From: Diaporthe sp. PMI_573
Lineage: Eukaryota > Ascomycota > Sordariomycetes > Diaporthales > Diaporthaceae
DNA length: 64,000 bases
Assembly: GCA_021399435.1 (NCBI GenBank)
Contig: JAJTUP010000004.1
Location: forward strand, 930,001-994,000
Direction of reading: 5' to 3'
The position numbers and the translations under genes are program-made. Below, in pieces: positions 22,382 to 33,810 of this stretch. Within the stretch, counting starts at the first letter, position 1. Every line of letters begins with the position of its first letter. The notes beneath the pieces are model-generated. The model saw only the letters and a program-made list of their open reading frames with translations, was not told where the DNA came from and did not search any database.

Positions 22382-25300
22382 CTACCTTGCGTCTGTCTGG
22401 TCTACTCCGTTTTCTCCTCCCTCGAGCACGATGCCCCAGTCACTAGCCAAGTCCGCTTTCCACTCCTTCACATCCATTGTTGCATCTCCGTCTTCGTAAA
22501 CCTCCAGGATTCGGTGGTCTTCCTGCCGCGGCTGGACCTTTAGAGTCCTGAGACTTGTTGCTGAGGGCCCGACATAAAAACCCGAGCTAGGCAGTGGAAG
22601 CTTCAACCATCGGTGTCGGCTGCTGCACACCGTGAACTCCATGTCAGAGCATCTCTCACGCTCGCGAAGACGCCCAAGACAATCATCACAGAAATCAATG
22701 TCCTGGCAGTAGATGCAATGATAGACCTCTCGTTTCGTACATTTCTTTCCATCCGTCGTACGTCCGTCACACGACCAGCACCAGTCCCTCACATCTGTGA
22801 GTTCCTGTTGTGAAGCGCTCAGTCGATCTTCGACCAGGCGGTACGCTGCGAGAGTCTCCGAGTCGTGAGGAGGTTGATTCCTCCCTTCAGTGCCTTCCAC
22901 GTCACCACCTGAGGGACTGATAGTTTTCAGACATGTGCCTATATGCTCTCTGGCGACACTGAGACGCTGTTGCTGCGGCGAGGTCTCAGAGAGCTGGCTT
23001 CTGACGACCTCGAGAGTTTTTTCGGCTACTTTTCGCGCTGCGTCTAACACCTGTTGCTTTTCCAAATCTTTGTTGTCCTGAACGTCCTCGTATGGGAAAG
23101 AGAGCGCATCGGCCAGAATGTCTCGGGATATGCTGAGGGATAGGGCAATCGTGGCGTTGGTGAAGTCGCCGTTCTGCGCCAATGCCTGCCAAATCAAGTA
23201 AAATCCATAATCATCATTTTGAGGTGTCTCGTCCGAGAGAACGTCCAAACCCAGCCTGACCTTCCGAACAAGTGCCGCTTTGGACTGGGTTGTCTTCTCA
23301 TAGTGGGCATAAAGAGCGGCGAGGTATCCAGAAGCGTCCCATTCCCCTTGGACTTGACTTTCAGACTTGGCAAGCTGGGCCAGCTTATCGACATCGGAGT
23401 CATCGAGTCGGCCTTTGTCCAAAATGGTATCGAAGTAATGCTGGGCGATCTTGGCTTTGGCCTTTTTGCGAACGAGGTCGGCGTTGTAACTGTGGACGTT
23501 GGACAGCTGGTCTCGGCATTCTTCCCACAGCCTCAATGCCTCCCTGGCATGGTCCACGGTTTCAGATGATACATCATGCCTGTATATGTACGTAGCAAGA
23601 CCCCAGTAGTATTTGAGAACTCCCACCAACTCATCATCGCGGAGGGTGTCGACGTCGTCACCTTTGTCCAAGAACTTTGCGCCAGGCCCAGGTCGAGCGG
23701 TTGCCGTCTCGATCGCCATTACCACGCCCTTCAAGTTGTCCAGCTTCTCACTGGCCAAAGTGAACATCTTAGGAATGAAATCCCCATGGTCAGTCTCTCT
23801 TGCAGCCATCTTGAGAATGTCATGTAGTCGTCGCCCTTCCCTTTCTTCGGCCAGTTTATCCTGAAGCCATTTTGTCGCATCCTGTGAATCCGGAGACCTC
23901 ATCACTGCCTTCATATGCCCCAATTGTGCTTCCATAGCTTGTTCTTTGTCCTCGCTGGAGCTGGCCTGCAGGTAGAATTCCACCGCCTTCTTCGAGTCTC
24001 CGGCATTAAGTGCACACCAGCCAATGAGCAATTGCAGGGCGAACATGTCAGTCTGTTCTGGTTTGGGCACGGCTTCATCTTTCTTGGCATCTGCTAGCGA
24101 GAGCTCGAAACATTCCATGGCCTCAGGGAATCTCTGTTCACGTTCATACGTTATTCCCAGACCTCGATGGCTTAGCCAGCTGGGTTTTTCCTTTTCCAGA
24201 GCGCGCTGGAACAGACGTCGGGCCTCCTCCACATTGTCGTCATGAAGGAGAGCAGTCGATGCAAGGCGTTCGTACCAGAGGGAGTCAAGGTCGGATTCGG
24301 ACAATTTCAGGAAGTCTCGACACCAGTCGCTAACGAGGCTCCAGTCGATGGTGTCAGTGTCTGAGCTAGAGCTGCTAGGTGCGCCTGTTTCGTCGGTGGC
24401 TTCTCGACGAGACACGCTGCGGGCTTCCTCGTCCTACACAAATTTTAAACTAATCATCAGTACACAAATGAATACTGATACTGGTCTACTGCTTGAATCA
24501 TCATGTGTGGCTGGCAAAACTGAATCGGGAGAGCAGAGCTCGCGGGACAAAAGAGAGGATTACTCACTGCGTCCTTCAGTGCCGTAACCCAATAAAACGA
24601 CTGGTGAACATTGCAGCTTCTCCCTCTCAATAGACTCTCCACGATCAAACGCGCAAAGAAACGCAGATAACCAGTTGCCGGGCTGATGGTATGCTTCACA
24701 TGATTCCGCCAAGGCTTGTCTTGTACCGCCCTCATGACGCTTGTGTCTGTTAGCCACTCTCGAATTTCTTTCATGTCTTTCACGCTCCAGGCCGTTGTCT
24801 CGAACTTGGATCTGTGACGCTCGAATATTGTGCTATCCTTGAAGAGCATGTAAAGATTTTCACCAATCTCTTGGTACTCTTGAGGCCTTAGAAACCGGTT
24901 CTTGTCTTCTTGGAGACGTCGAAGGGCTGCCAGATGATCCGGTAGCCAGCAAACAAGATAATGCCCGAGGTCGCTGGTTCGGTCATTGGGCTCTTCGTTC
25001 AGATATTGGAAAGACTTCAAAATAATGGTATGATGAGCTTCGAGCTCATCCACAGCTATTTTCGCTGTGGTGCTGTTACTAGCTTGGTATGCTTCGAAGT
25101 CAAAGTTGAATTTTTCTCGGTTCGCTTTGTGCGCTAGATCCCACAAGAAGTTGCCGCAAGTCTCGACGTCAACGTTCTTGACGGTGATGGTCATACTGAT
25201 TGTTGCGCTCTCTCTGTGATCTAGAGGAGCTGCAGAAGTGATATCGGCTTTCCTGAGAAGGTCTAGGGCTATGTCTTGGACATGCACGTCGCCGCCCTCA

Positions 25301-27373
25301 ATCTTCAGTACCGTGGAATACTTGGTCTTGATAGTATTTTGCAACGACACAAGTGATTCAGTCCCCGAAGAGAGGAACTTGGAAAACAAGATCAGCATCA
25401 TCTCTAAGTGACATTCCCTAGCAGGGATGAGACTCACCATAGCCGCCTCAAGCTCCTGCAAGCTCAGAGAGTCAATTGTCTCATCGAACGGGTACACCCA
25501 TTTCAACAGTTCGTTAAGTTCATCGACGTCGTCCCCTGACAACGATCTCTGGAGCGTCTCGATTGCTGCCTCATGGCTGCTAATAGGCTGTTCTAGCTTG
25601 CGCTCAAGATCTTTGATGGCCACTCGCGTACGCAGTCGGTGAATGATGTCGTCAAGCCCAAACTTCAGACTCGTGTAGCTGCCCCTGGAATTCTCTGGTA
25701 AGCGATCCAGGACCATCTTCCTGACCTTTTCCTGGTCTGAGTTTGGTTTCGGGTGCTGCAAGATATCTTGCTCTTGAAGCTTCTTGTTAATGAAGATACG
25801 CATGTCTGGCTGGTTCTCGTCGTCCACTCGAATGTGTAGTGCAGTCCTCGCACTCGAATGATCGAACATTTCCCGCTTCCCGCTCGCCAAAAAACGCAGA
25901 TTAGCCGCCGACTTCGAGTCCTCGGAGCGTTGGAAACCGAGAATGAATTCTACCAGGCTCTCAGCATCCGATGGAACCAGATTCTCAAGACCGTCAAAGA
26001 CGAAGTAATACGTCGCCCTAGACCCCGTTGCTCCAATCTTAAGCCTCTCCCAGAGAATATCTAGTTCTGGCGCATGACGAAATGCACTGCGGTCTTGACA
26101 CGCGTTGTACAGAGCATTCCGCACAATCGTATCGGCCCTTGCGATTTGAAAGGCCATGGACTTCAGAGCTAAGTATACCGGGTCAACCGCCTGCTTGATA
26201 TCACTATCAGACCTTTTGCCATCGCTTTCTTGTTTCTTGCTCTCTTGCTTCTTAGGAAAGAAATAGTGAGCCACATGCGTGCGATCTTGCTTATCCTCGA
26301 GTCGTTCGACGATCAGCGCACAGGCTGAGGTCTTGCCTGAAGCAAGAGGTCCTGAGATGAGAAGCACTTGAGACCTGGGACTCCTGTCCTTGGAAGCAGT
26401 CCACTTGGTGTAGGCTTCGTGAGTCCAAATCCACGAGCCCGTGCCTTTGTAACAGCCCTCAGAGATTCTGGTTCGTATCTCAATGCTGGTGTCAGCAATG
26501 GGTAGTTCGAGAGTGTCTCTGATTTTGTTGAGTTTCTCAACGCGGTCTGCATTGTTTCGGAGAGACTGCAAATCTTGTTGCATCGACTCTGTCGTATTTT
26601 GTATCGACTGAACTCCTTGTTGCGTCTCGACCACTACAGCGAGTGTAACAGTGCTCTCGACATCGCGGTGCTGCTGTAAGACTCGTTTGAAGACAGCCAT
26701 TTCGTCAGCCAGACCCGAGTCATCACTGAAGATGGACTTGAGCTTTTGCAACGCACGCTCCTTCTTGCCGCCCTGTTGATACTTCACCACGTGGGCAGAG
26801 AGCTTGACAAAGCTAACCATCACGAGATGTATCTGGTGAAGGAGGGACTCGTCAATTTTCTCCATTGACTCATAGATCCGCATTTGGGCAAGCGTTGATG
26901 ATATTTCTTCGAAAACCTGATTGACGGCGTCGTTATAACCCTTGATTGATTGCGGGATATCGAAGACAAATCCCAGAGCACTGGTAGCAAAGTTCGCTGC
27001 GCTTTGCGGTAACGGTACCTAGGGCATGCTGTATTAGTATAGGAACTCAAAGAATACAAATAGTCCATACAAGTGAAGCACCCTGTGCAGCCACGTTGAC
27101 AAGCAATTTGAGGCATTGCAGTGACTTCAGTCCCACACGCTTAGCTTTCTCCCATCCATCCTGTTGCACAACATCATACGATTCCTTGCTCCGATTATTC
27201 TCAATGATCTTTTGGACGTCGTCGAAATTCTTCACTTGGCCTTTTCGAAGTGACTTGCCGCAGATTGTCTCGAAGTCTTCCGCAGCCTGGTCCCAGAGCT
27301 TCTTGATGGCATCTTTGCCATCATTCGGCTTCTGGTCCTGGTAGAATTGCTGTTGTTCATGTATCTGAGGCAT
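22382..27373 (-). CDS. STAND P-loop NTPase: Goodbye-like + NTPase + TPR + ZZ-like finger
   Basis: Three exons on the minus strand: 27373..27071, 27018..24568 and 24433..22382 (introns 52 and 134 nt, all phase 0), 1601 residues. Residues 1-150 resemble the fungal Goodbye-type STAND N-terminus. A P-loop NTPase follows: Walker A GPLASGKTSA at about 324-333, a Walker B-like YYFVFDGLENL and a sensor-like LRFLASGKREM. The C-terminal third has TPR-type helix pairs (ARRLFQRALEKEKPSWLSHR, EAMECFELSLADAK), then a zinc-binding segment at about 1465-1505 with CWSC, CIYC and CDDC pairs, like a ZZ finger. This is NLR-like: a nucleotide-switched sensor with repeats for ligand recognition, probably cytosolic and linked to heterokaryon incompatibility or innate-like defence. 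If the 134-nt intron were retained, the protein would end after about 936 residues without TPR and zinc finger. Confidence 0.85.
27019..27070 (-). repeat. Intron made largely of foldback-element arm sequence
   Basis: First intron of the STAND gene, 52 nt, GTATGG donor, CTAATAC branch region and CCCTAG acceptor, phase 0. From the fourth base on, GGACTATTTGTATTCTTTGA and the next 13 bases match the inner end of the right arm at plus 6044-6076 with three differences over 33 bases, all transitions; the left arm matches about as well. Confidence 0.75.
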
Positions 27374-29514
27374 GAGTGACGTTTCTAGTACTCTGATGTC
27401 GGGACAGTGCACTGGTGGTAAACTGGAGACTGAAAGCCCCGCGCGACTATGTTTTTATACCCGCTTGTTGTACACAACGGAAGACGCAGACGCACTGCCG
27501 TAAGCAGAGCGCAATGTGGCTGCTTATCGGTTTCGTCTCGACCCGGTGTACCGGCTGACAGCGGCATGTAAGCAGTCAATAGTCTCATTTCGTTGCTCCT
27601 GATTTGTTCGCGTGACCATGCCCCTGCTAGTTGGTCAGCACTATTCTGACAACCATGGTCTACTTAATCTAGCAATTAATTGACAAGTAATACTAATCCT
27701 TCAATTATAGATTTCTTCACAGCCTTGTTTGTTTCGCCCCTGATCGTGACATCTGGATCGAATCTGTAATTTGACCAAAACATCTCGGTCACTCAGCTAG
27801 CTGCAGTAAGGATCAATTACCTACAGTCAGCTTTGGGGTGCGTTGAGTTCTCTTGCATCGATTGAGAGGCTGGAGAATGGGGTCCATGGTTCTGTGCGGT
27901 ACGGATCCGTCTACGATCATAGGGGGCTGGCAGTGGACAGTGCTCTCATTTATGTGCAATGATGGTGTTTGACACTGGGTGAAGGGGATAGATGGAATTG
28001 TCACACAAAGACCAAGACGAGAGGTCGTTGTGGAACGGCAGTAGTCTACTTGGGGATGTATTTTGGAATGCAACGTTGCTGTCTTAGACTCCTCCTGTAC
28101 CCAGGCAGTGTGAGGTCAGACATGAAGAAATATCAAAAAGAAATGGGTTGAATACAAAAAGAATTATGTAGTGTCAGACGATCTATACCTAGGCGTCTAG
28201 ATGAGGCAACAACTCAAAACAGGAGGGGGACCTCACCTTGCTTGTCACTGACAGCGGCTGTTGAGTAATCAAACCCATCACCATATTGCAGGTTGAGTCA
28301 GTATCCTGAGGGATCGCCATTTCGTAATTGTCAATACTCTTTATTCAACATTCTATATATATTACAAGCGACTCATTCACACTTTCATAGCAGTCCGGCG
28401 GCGTCGTAGCAGGTAATATGAGTCAAGAAGGGGGTGTATAGGGATGAACTTGGCTTACAGCGAGAATCGTAGAGATGCGGCGGTCAATCGTTGAAACCTT
28501 GGCACTTACTACAAAAGGAAAAGTGAGAGGTAATCAAGTTCAAAGGCTTGAAGGGGAATTTCAAAAGGTTAAATGTTTTCCCCATGAACACCACAGCAAG
28601 TTCTCGGCTCTAACGCACACTTTTTGACTAATTGACAGCGAGCGCCTACTTTCCAGACACCAAATCATCCGTCAAAATATTTCTTCAACGTCTTCAGTCG
28701 AGGAAAGGTTCTATCTCTGTATCGTGCTTAGAGAATTACTCTGCAGTCTTCACCATATAGCACACAGTCAAGGGATGAAGCTTCTTCTGATCTGAGCATC
28801 ACCTAGAGGCTATGTCAAAACCAGAAAAGTCGCCCGGGCAGAGCTTTCATGGTCTAACAATTGGCGTATTCTTCTAGCACACTGTGCTAACCCCCTTAAA
28901 AGCAAAAACTCTTATATTAAAGGTGTCGGTTAGCTGTCTTCACATACACATAGAAGGGTCTGGTTTTGGCGGTATGTAGGTTACTTGGTTAGTTAACTAC
29001 ACTATAGGTACCGAAGCACTAAAGGTATAGATGCAGTCTGCTGCTAACTAGGCTATCTAGCAGCTAGTCACTCAGTGGCGCCAACTGTCACTAAAGCCTT
29101 CAGCAATAGCTGTCCAACAGAAGGTGCCTCATCAAATATTGCTATATATTCTCTGTAAATGGAAAATATTCTTGTTGAACTATGAATAGTGTGATCGGGA
29201 GGCACTTGAATCCGCCCCTCTCTTGCGACTGGCATAATTAATTATACATCTGCTACATGTTCTTGAATCGTCGCTCGAACTCATTGTTCATACCGTCCTT
29301 GGTCGGAACACCGGGCCGCATTAGACTTTCTCATTGATGGGGCTTGGGTTCTCGAATCAGCTCGCCAAGCTCCTTGCGTGCTCACACTTCTCGGCCGTGC
29401 CATCAAGAGTTTATGAACATTGTGTTTCTCGCGAACTGGGAGAAGTGTGACAGCATCAGGATCACTTTTGTCAGTACTCACCTTGTGGCGTTGCATTCGT
29501 TCTACAGCTACGCC
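27374..29514. other. Repeat-bearing intergenic region
   Basis: 2.1 kb between the STAND and MFS genes. Contains one copy of a dispersed ~130-bp repeat (27957-28100). The rest is AT-rich with no recognised coding sequence; some stretches may be decayed element sequence. Confidence 0.45.
27957..28100 (+). repeat. ~140-bp dispersed repeat, copy A
   Basis: Starts TGATGGTGTTTGACACTGGG and is recognisably similar to 33017-33168 throughout, including AGACCAAGACGAGA, TGTGGAACG and GGGAATGCAA..GTTGCTGTC-type blocks. It lies about 580 bp upstream of the minus-strand STAND gene. Confidence 0.6.
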
Positions 29515-31147
29515 ATGCTCAAGATGCCACGTTCGTCTACGATTCAAAACCGTCAAGATGCTGTTAGAGTGGCCCTGGGGTGGCACGCCTACTCGGAAGA
29601 GTCGCTTTCACCTAAAGGTGTCCATCCTCGAGAGTGGGGACGTGTTCGAAAGTCGTGGGACACAGGCCTGATTATATTCCTCGAGTTCTTTACGTATGAA
29701 AACTCCTTTATTCTCCCTTCAATTGATTCTCACTGACCTCATTAGGACGATGATTAGTACCGCAGGGGTAAGGTCCTGCTACTGGAGCGCATTAGCAGAC
29801 TATATGCTGACTTGCTAGAAAGACACCTGTCGCTGCCCATCTGTATCATGACCTTGGTGTCAGTCCAGTTGTAGCAACTTGCATGTTCGTATCAACGTAA
29901 GTATCGGCCATTGCAGTGACTACAGGTGATTTACTAAAATACAGTAAAGCTATTTAATCGGCCAAATGATCGGCGGGACCATCTTTCCCCTTGTCTCCGA
30001 GTCCTTCGGCCGCAAGAAGCTTTATATAATCGGCACCGGCTTCTATAGCTTGTTCTGCATCCTGATTGGAAAAGTACCTACTATTTCCGGAATAGTTATT
30101 GGCCGGTTTTGCAGCGGACTACTTTCTTCTATCCCGACTGTGATTGCCACAGGGAGTATCGAAGACCTGTGGGATACAAATGAGCGAGTGTGGTGGGTGT
30201 TTCGTTGGGCGCTGTTAGCCAATCTCGGTATTTTGGCGGGACCCGTATTTGGTGAGTTGATTACAGCACAGGCTGATTGGTAAGACACAACTTCCCCTAG
30301 GCTTCTGATACTTATGCTGATTCTGTCGAGCAGGACATGGGTGTTCTATGCCGCGGCGGTCATAACAGCTTTCGTCGCAATTCTGTTTCTCACAATCAGG
30401 GAATCACGTCCATCGGTTGTGTTGGCTCAACTGGATGATGCCCAACGCAAGGGCGGCAAATGGCACATCCCAGTGAGCTACAAAAAGTTTGACCTTAGTC
30501 GACCTATTCGACTGCTGTTCACGGAGCCAATCGTATTTTTGGTGGCGACGATCAGCGCGATTGCGTTCGGACTGATCTACCTTTTCACAGAGGTTCTGCC
30601 GTTGGTTTACAAAGAATTGGGTTTCCACGACGGCTGGCAGAACCTACCGTTCCTTGCTCTAGTAATCGGTATGCTTCTCAGCATAATTACTAGATTCTAC
30701 GATGCCCACGTCCTAGCCAACGCTGAAAAGCCCGTCAGCCCAGAATCCAAGTTTACCGGCTTTCTTATTGGGGCCCCGGCACTAGCCATAGGTCTTTGGT
30801 GGTTCGGGTGGACGATCCCTCCGTGCGTGTCGGTCCACTGGATGGTCCCTACCTTGGCCCTTGTGCCGGTTGGGTACGCCGTCAACGCGTTTGATCACGT
30901 CTTGGCTGGATACCTATCAGACTGCTATGACACTTACACAGCCAGTAGCTTTGCGGCGTTGGCACTCGCCCGCTCTTTATTTTGCGCATCATTTCCGCTT
31001 TTCGGGAGGACTTTGTTCGATGAGCTCGATTTCAACACAGCGTCTTCTTTATTTGCTGCCTTAGCTACAACTCTTCGCATTGTACAACCGATGTTGTTAC
31101 GGTACGGAAGCTGGTTGAGGGGGAGAAGCAAGTTTGCAAATAAGTAA
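29515..31147 (+). CDS. MFS transporter, DHA1-type (12 TM)
   Basis: Five exons: 29515..29693, 29746..29767, 29823..29896, 29950..30279 and 30334..31147, total 472 residues; all junctions have consistent phase and standard GT/AG ends. Exon 2 is a 22-nt microexon that completes FFTTMISTAG. The assembled sequence follows fungal DHA1 drug:H+ antiporters: the LIGQMIGG..FPLVSESFGRKK loop (motif A region), the RFCSGLLSSIPT helix, SIEDLWDTNERVWWVF, and the RESRP motif at the end of TM6. About twelve membrane segments can be counted. It should sit in the plasma or vacuolar membrane and export small molecules. Start taken at 29515 (MLKMPRSS) because it gives a normal short cytosolic N-terminus; an earlier in-frame ATG exists at 29344 but the extra sequence is not protein-like. 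The neighbouring decarboxylase-family, reductase and dioxygenase genes suggest an export role for a metabolite. Confidence 0.85.
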
Positions 31148-31178
31148 TCTGTTGGTGAAAGCTTATGCGTATGCTACT

Positions 31179-31220
31179 GCTTAAAAAGTGTACGTATACG
31201 GATTAAAAATGAAATCACTT
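31179..31220 (+). repeat. 43-bp dispersed repeat, copy B
   Basis: Begins GCTTAAAAAGTGTACGTATA; partner of 2804-2846. Differences are almost all C-to-T or G-to-A here. It lies 31 bp past the stop of the MFS gene. Confidence 0.6.
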
Positions 31221-31433
31221 ACTATGCGTACAGTACACACGTAGAATACAATATGAAAAGCATTAAGTTTTTGAAAGGCAATAGATTCTGAATTTGGTTA
31301 AGATGACTGTCAGAATTGATGGTTTTTAGTGGCAAATGAAACGAATTCAGGGTGTCTAACATTTTTGGCCGTTGAGGTTTTAGTCGGTAAAACAGTATCC
31401 TTTTGCCAGGATCGACTCCAACGGGTAAAGCCA

Positions 31434-32805
31434 CTAGATAACCACAGCTAACGCACTCTTCACAGGAAAGTTTTGCTCGTCATCCATATCCCAAGGTCCC
31501 GGCTGCATGAACTGGATGTCGACCCCCAGCCGGAACAGCATGCAGTGCGAGCTACCTCCAAAGTGGAACATGCCCAGCTCCTGTCCCTTCGTGATCTCCT
31601 CCCCCGCCCTCACAGTAAACTCGCAGCTGGACACCTCAGCCATGCCGATGAACACGATCGCCATGAGACCGATCCTGGGATTCCTGGCCTCGATGTAGAT
31701 AATACTCCTTGTAGCCACAGCACTGATGTATGGCTGCGAGTAATTTGGCGCCGCGGGGTCAGGCTTGTCCGGGTCCCGCGCGAGACCCTCGAACCAGTTC
31801 TCGCTGTAGTACGTCCCGGGGACGGACTCGATCGCCACGACCCTCCCGCTGACAGGCGCGTGCCAGCGATGGTAGCTCAGCGCGCTCAGGAAAGCCTGGT
31901 ACACGGTCCCGCCCACGAACTCAGCCGTGCGCTCGTTGCCGTTGAGCATGTTGCCTAGAGAGTACGGCTGGCCCTTCAGGTAGAACGTGTCGAACAGCCT
32001 GACCCCCGTGCGTACCTTCAGTGGCGCCGACTCGCATGCATTGGTGATGACCAGCGTCGGATCTGGGAATTGCTGGTCGGGCACGCCGTCGTCGGGCGCC
32101 GTGACGGGTCGGACGCTCTCGCGGAATTAGCGCACGAAGAAGGCATCCCAGGAGTTGAAGCCGAGATACTTGTTGGACGGATCCGGGCACACGAAGAGCT
32201 CCTTGAATGTGTACCCTGTGGTGTCGTTGTTTCCCTTGGCCGCGATCAGCTCCTGCGCCGTCTCCGACAGCCAGCCGTCGAGGCACGTCTTTGAGTCTGG
32301 GGTGCCAAGGAACCTAGCCCAGGAGCAGAGCACCCCCCTGAGCGCCTCGTTGACCTGCGACTGCAGGAAAAACTCATAGCCTGAGACAGTGTCCCATAGG
32401 CCAGTCGAGAAGGGCGTTGATGGGGAAGCCAATGAGGCCCATTGCCGTCTCGGGCTCTGCTTTCTTGAAGAACTCTGGGCCGGATTGAATGACGAGTCCT
32501 AGGACAGCGATGAACTCTTTGAAAGACTTGATAGCGCAACTCCCAACTGGGTCTTCTGGGTACTTGTTTGAAGCCTCGTTGAACATGTCATTCGCAAGCT
32601 TGAGGAGATAGGGGCTTTCGAGGACAGTGTGCTGGAACACTGCAAGACTCGGGTCGATTGGCTCCCCGCCCTTGAAGAATATGAGCTCTGAGACCGTACG
32701 AGCTGCTTCGGCTTTCTGGGCTACCCATCGCGCGACTTTTCTGCGGTCACTTGGCAGCCAATGGCCGGGAGTCTGACTAAGGAGGGCGTGTTTGGCTCTG
32801 GGCAT
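31434..32805 (-). pseudogene. Broken PsiD/PSD-family decarboxylase
   Basis: ATG at 32805 (MPRAKHALLSQTPGHWLP). The coding sequence continues to 31434, about 456 residues, but with two lesions: a one-base frameshift near 32385-32400 (between PINALLDWPMG and the next-frame TVSGYEFFLQ) and an in-frame TAA at 32127-32129 after FNSWDAFFVR. On both sides the sequence matches the noncanonical phosphatidylserine-decarboxylase family that includes aromatic-amino-acid decarboxylases such as PsiD: LSYHRWHAPVSG, VPGTYY, FIGMAEVSSCE and the self-cleavage region MFHFGGSSH. Intact members are pyruvoyl enzymes made by self-processing at the GGSS segment. The TAA would arise from CAA by a CpA-to-TpA change, as in RIP. 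Two assembly errors are a less likely explanation. It lies between an MFS and an AKR gene. Confidence 0.75.
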
Positions 32806-33810
32806 GGTCAAGTTCGACGATTCTATGTTGCTCAACAGAAGTTGTTTTTTGCCGTTCTTGTTGAAGTCAGAATCAGTTCTGAACAGTGGACTTAGAAGCG
32901 AGCATGGAGTTTGACGATCCTTTTGTATGGATCGAGATTCATGGGACCCAAGTTGATAGCCATCTGTTGACCGTTTCAGCTGTGCAGTGCATGCCACAGT
33001 CCTCTTTTTTCCTTGTACTGATTCTGTATGACACTCGGTGAAAGGGGGAAGGACGTGTCTGGAGAACCAAGACCAAAACGAGACGTCTATGTGGAACGAC
33101 CTCGGAACGCCAGTCAGCTTGACAACGTATTTGGGAATGCAATGTTGCTGTCCGAGACATGATTGTACAACTGTGCTGTACTCAGCTCAGCCCATTTCGC
33201 TACGGTCTCTGCAACCGCTGACGAAAAGGGAAATACGTGATGTCAAGCGATTCCTGTCGTCTAGTCTAGAATAAGCCGAAGGAACAGTCCACGCCGGCTG
33301 GGAACATGGTGACCATGTAATCAGCCAGCATTACCGACTTGCCATACCCGTGTGTAGTAGCGCATGCGTTGGTTCTCACTTCAATTTTACTCAGGGAACA
33401 CCTGTCCGTCCCGAAGACCCTCACCACTTTTGGACGGCCGGCGCGGCATGACAAGATTTAAGTCCCATCCCACGCAGAGCTTCACGCCAAGACTGACATG
33501 CAGGCCAAGACCTATACTCGAATGCGGAGTTTACGGTGATTGAAGACGTGTATTCGGGTTTATGGCTTGGGTTACGTCACCTGCTGTGCGATGAGAGGCA
33601 GATGAATTTTGTTATGGGATACTGTTTGTGCGGAGCACGGAGTAGACTTCGGCGTTTACTGGCACACTCCGGAGCTTGCCCAGATATAAAATGCAGAATA
33701 CTTGGATAGCCCTGTTTGCACTCGGTTCGGCGAGATAAATGTGAACATTGACAATCTTCTCAAAACAAGACTGAGGGGATCATTTCAGAACAACTCGCGA
33801 TGCTACAATT
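32806..33810. other. Intergenic, holds second copy of ~140-bp repeat
   Basis: Divergent region between the broken decarboxylase gene and the aldo-keto reductase gene. Apart from the repeat no feature is recognised. Confidence 0.45.
33017..33168 (+). repeat. ~140-bp dispersed repeat, copy B
   Basis: Partner of 27957-28100. Contains TGATTCTGTATGACACTCGG, AACCAAGACCAAAACGAGA, TGTGGAACGAC and TTGGGAATGCAATGTTGCTG. Again it lies upstream of a minus-strand gene. Confidence 0.6.

Noticed and set aside
29344..29514. Longer N-terminus for the MFS protein from ATG 29344
   Set aside because: The added 57 residues are compositionally odd and would exceed the usual N-terminus; the ATG at 29515 suffices.
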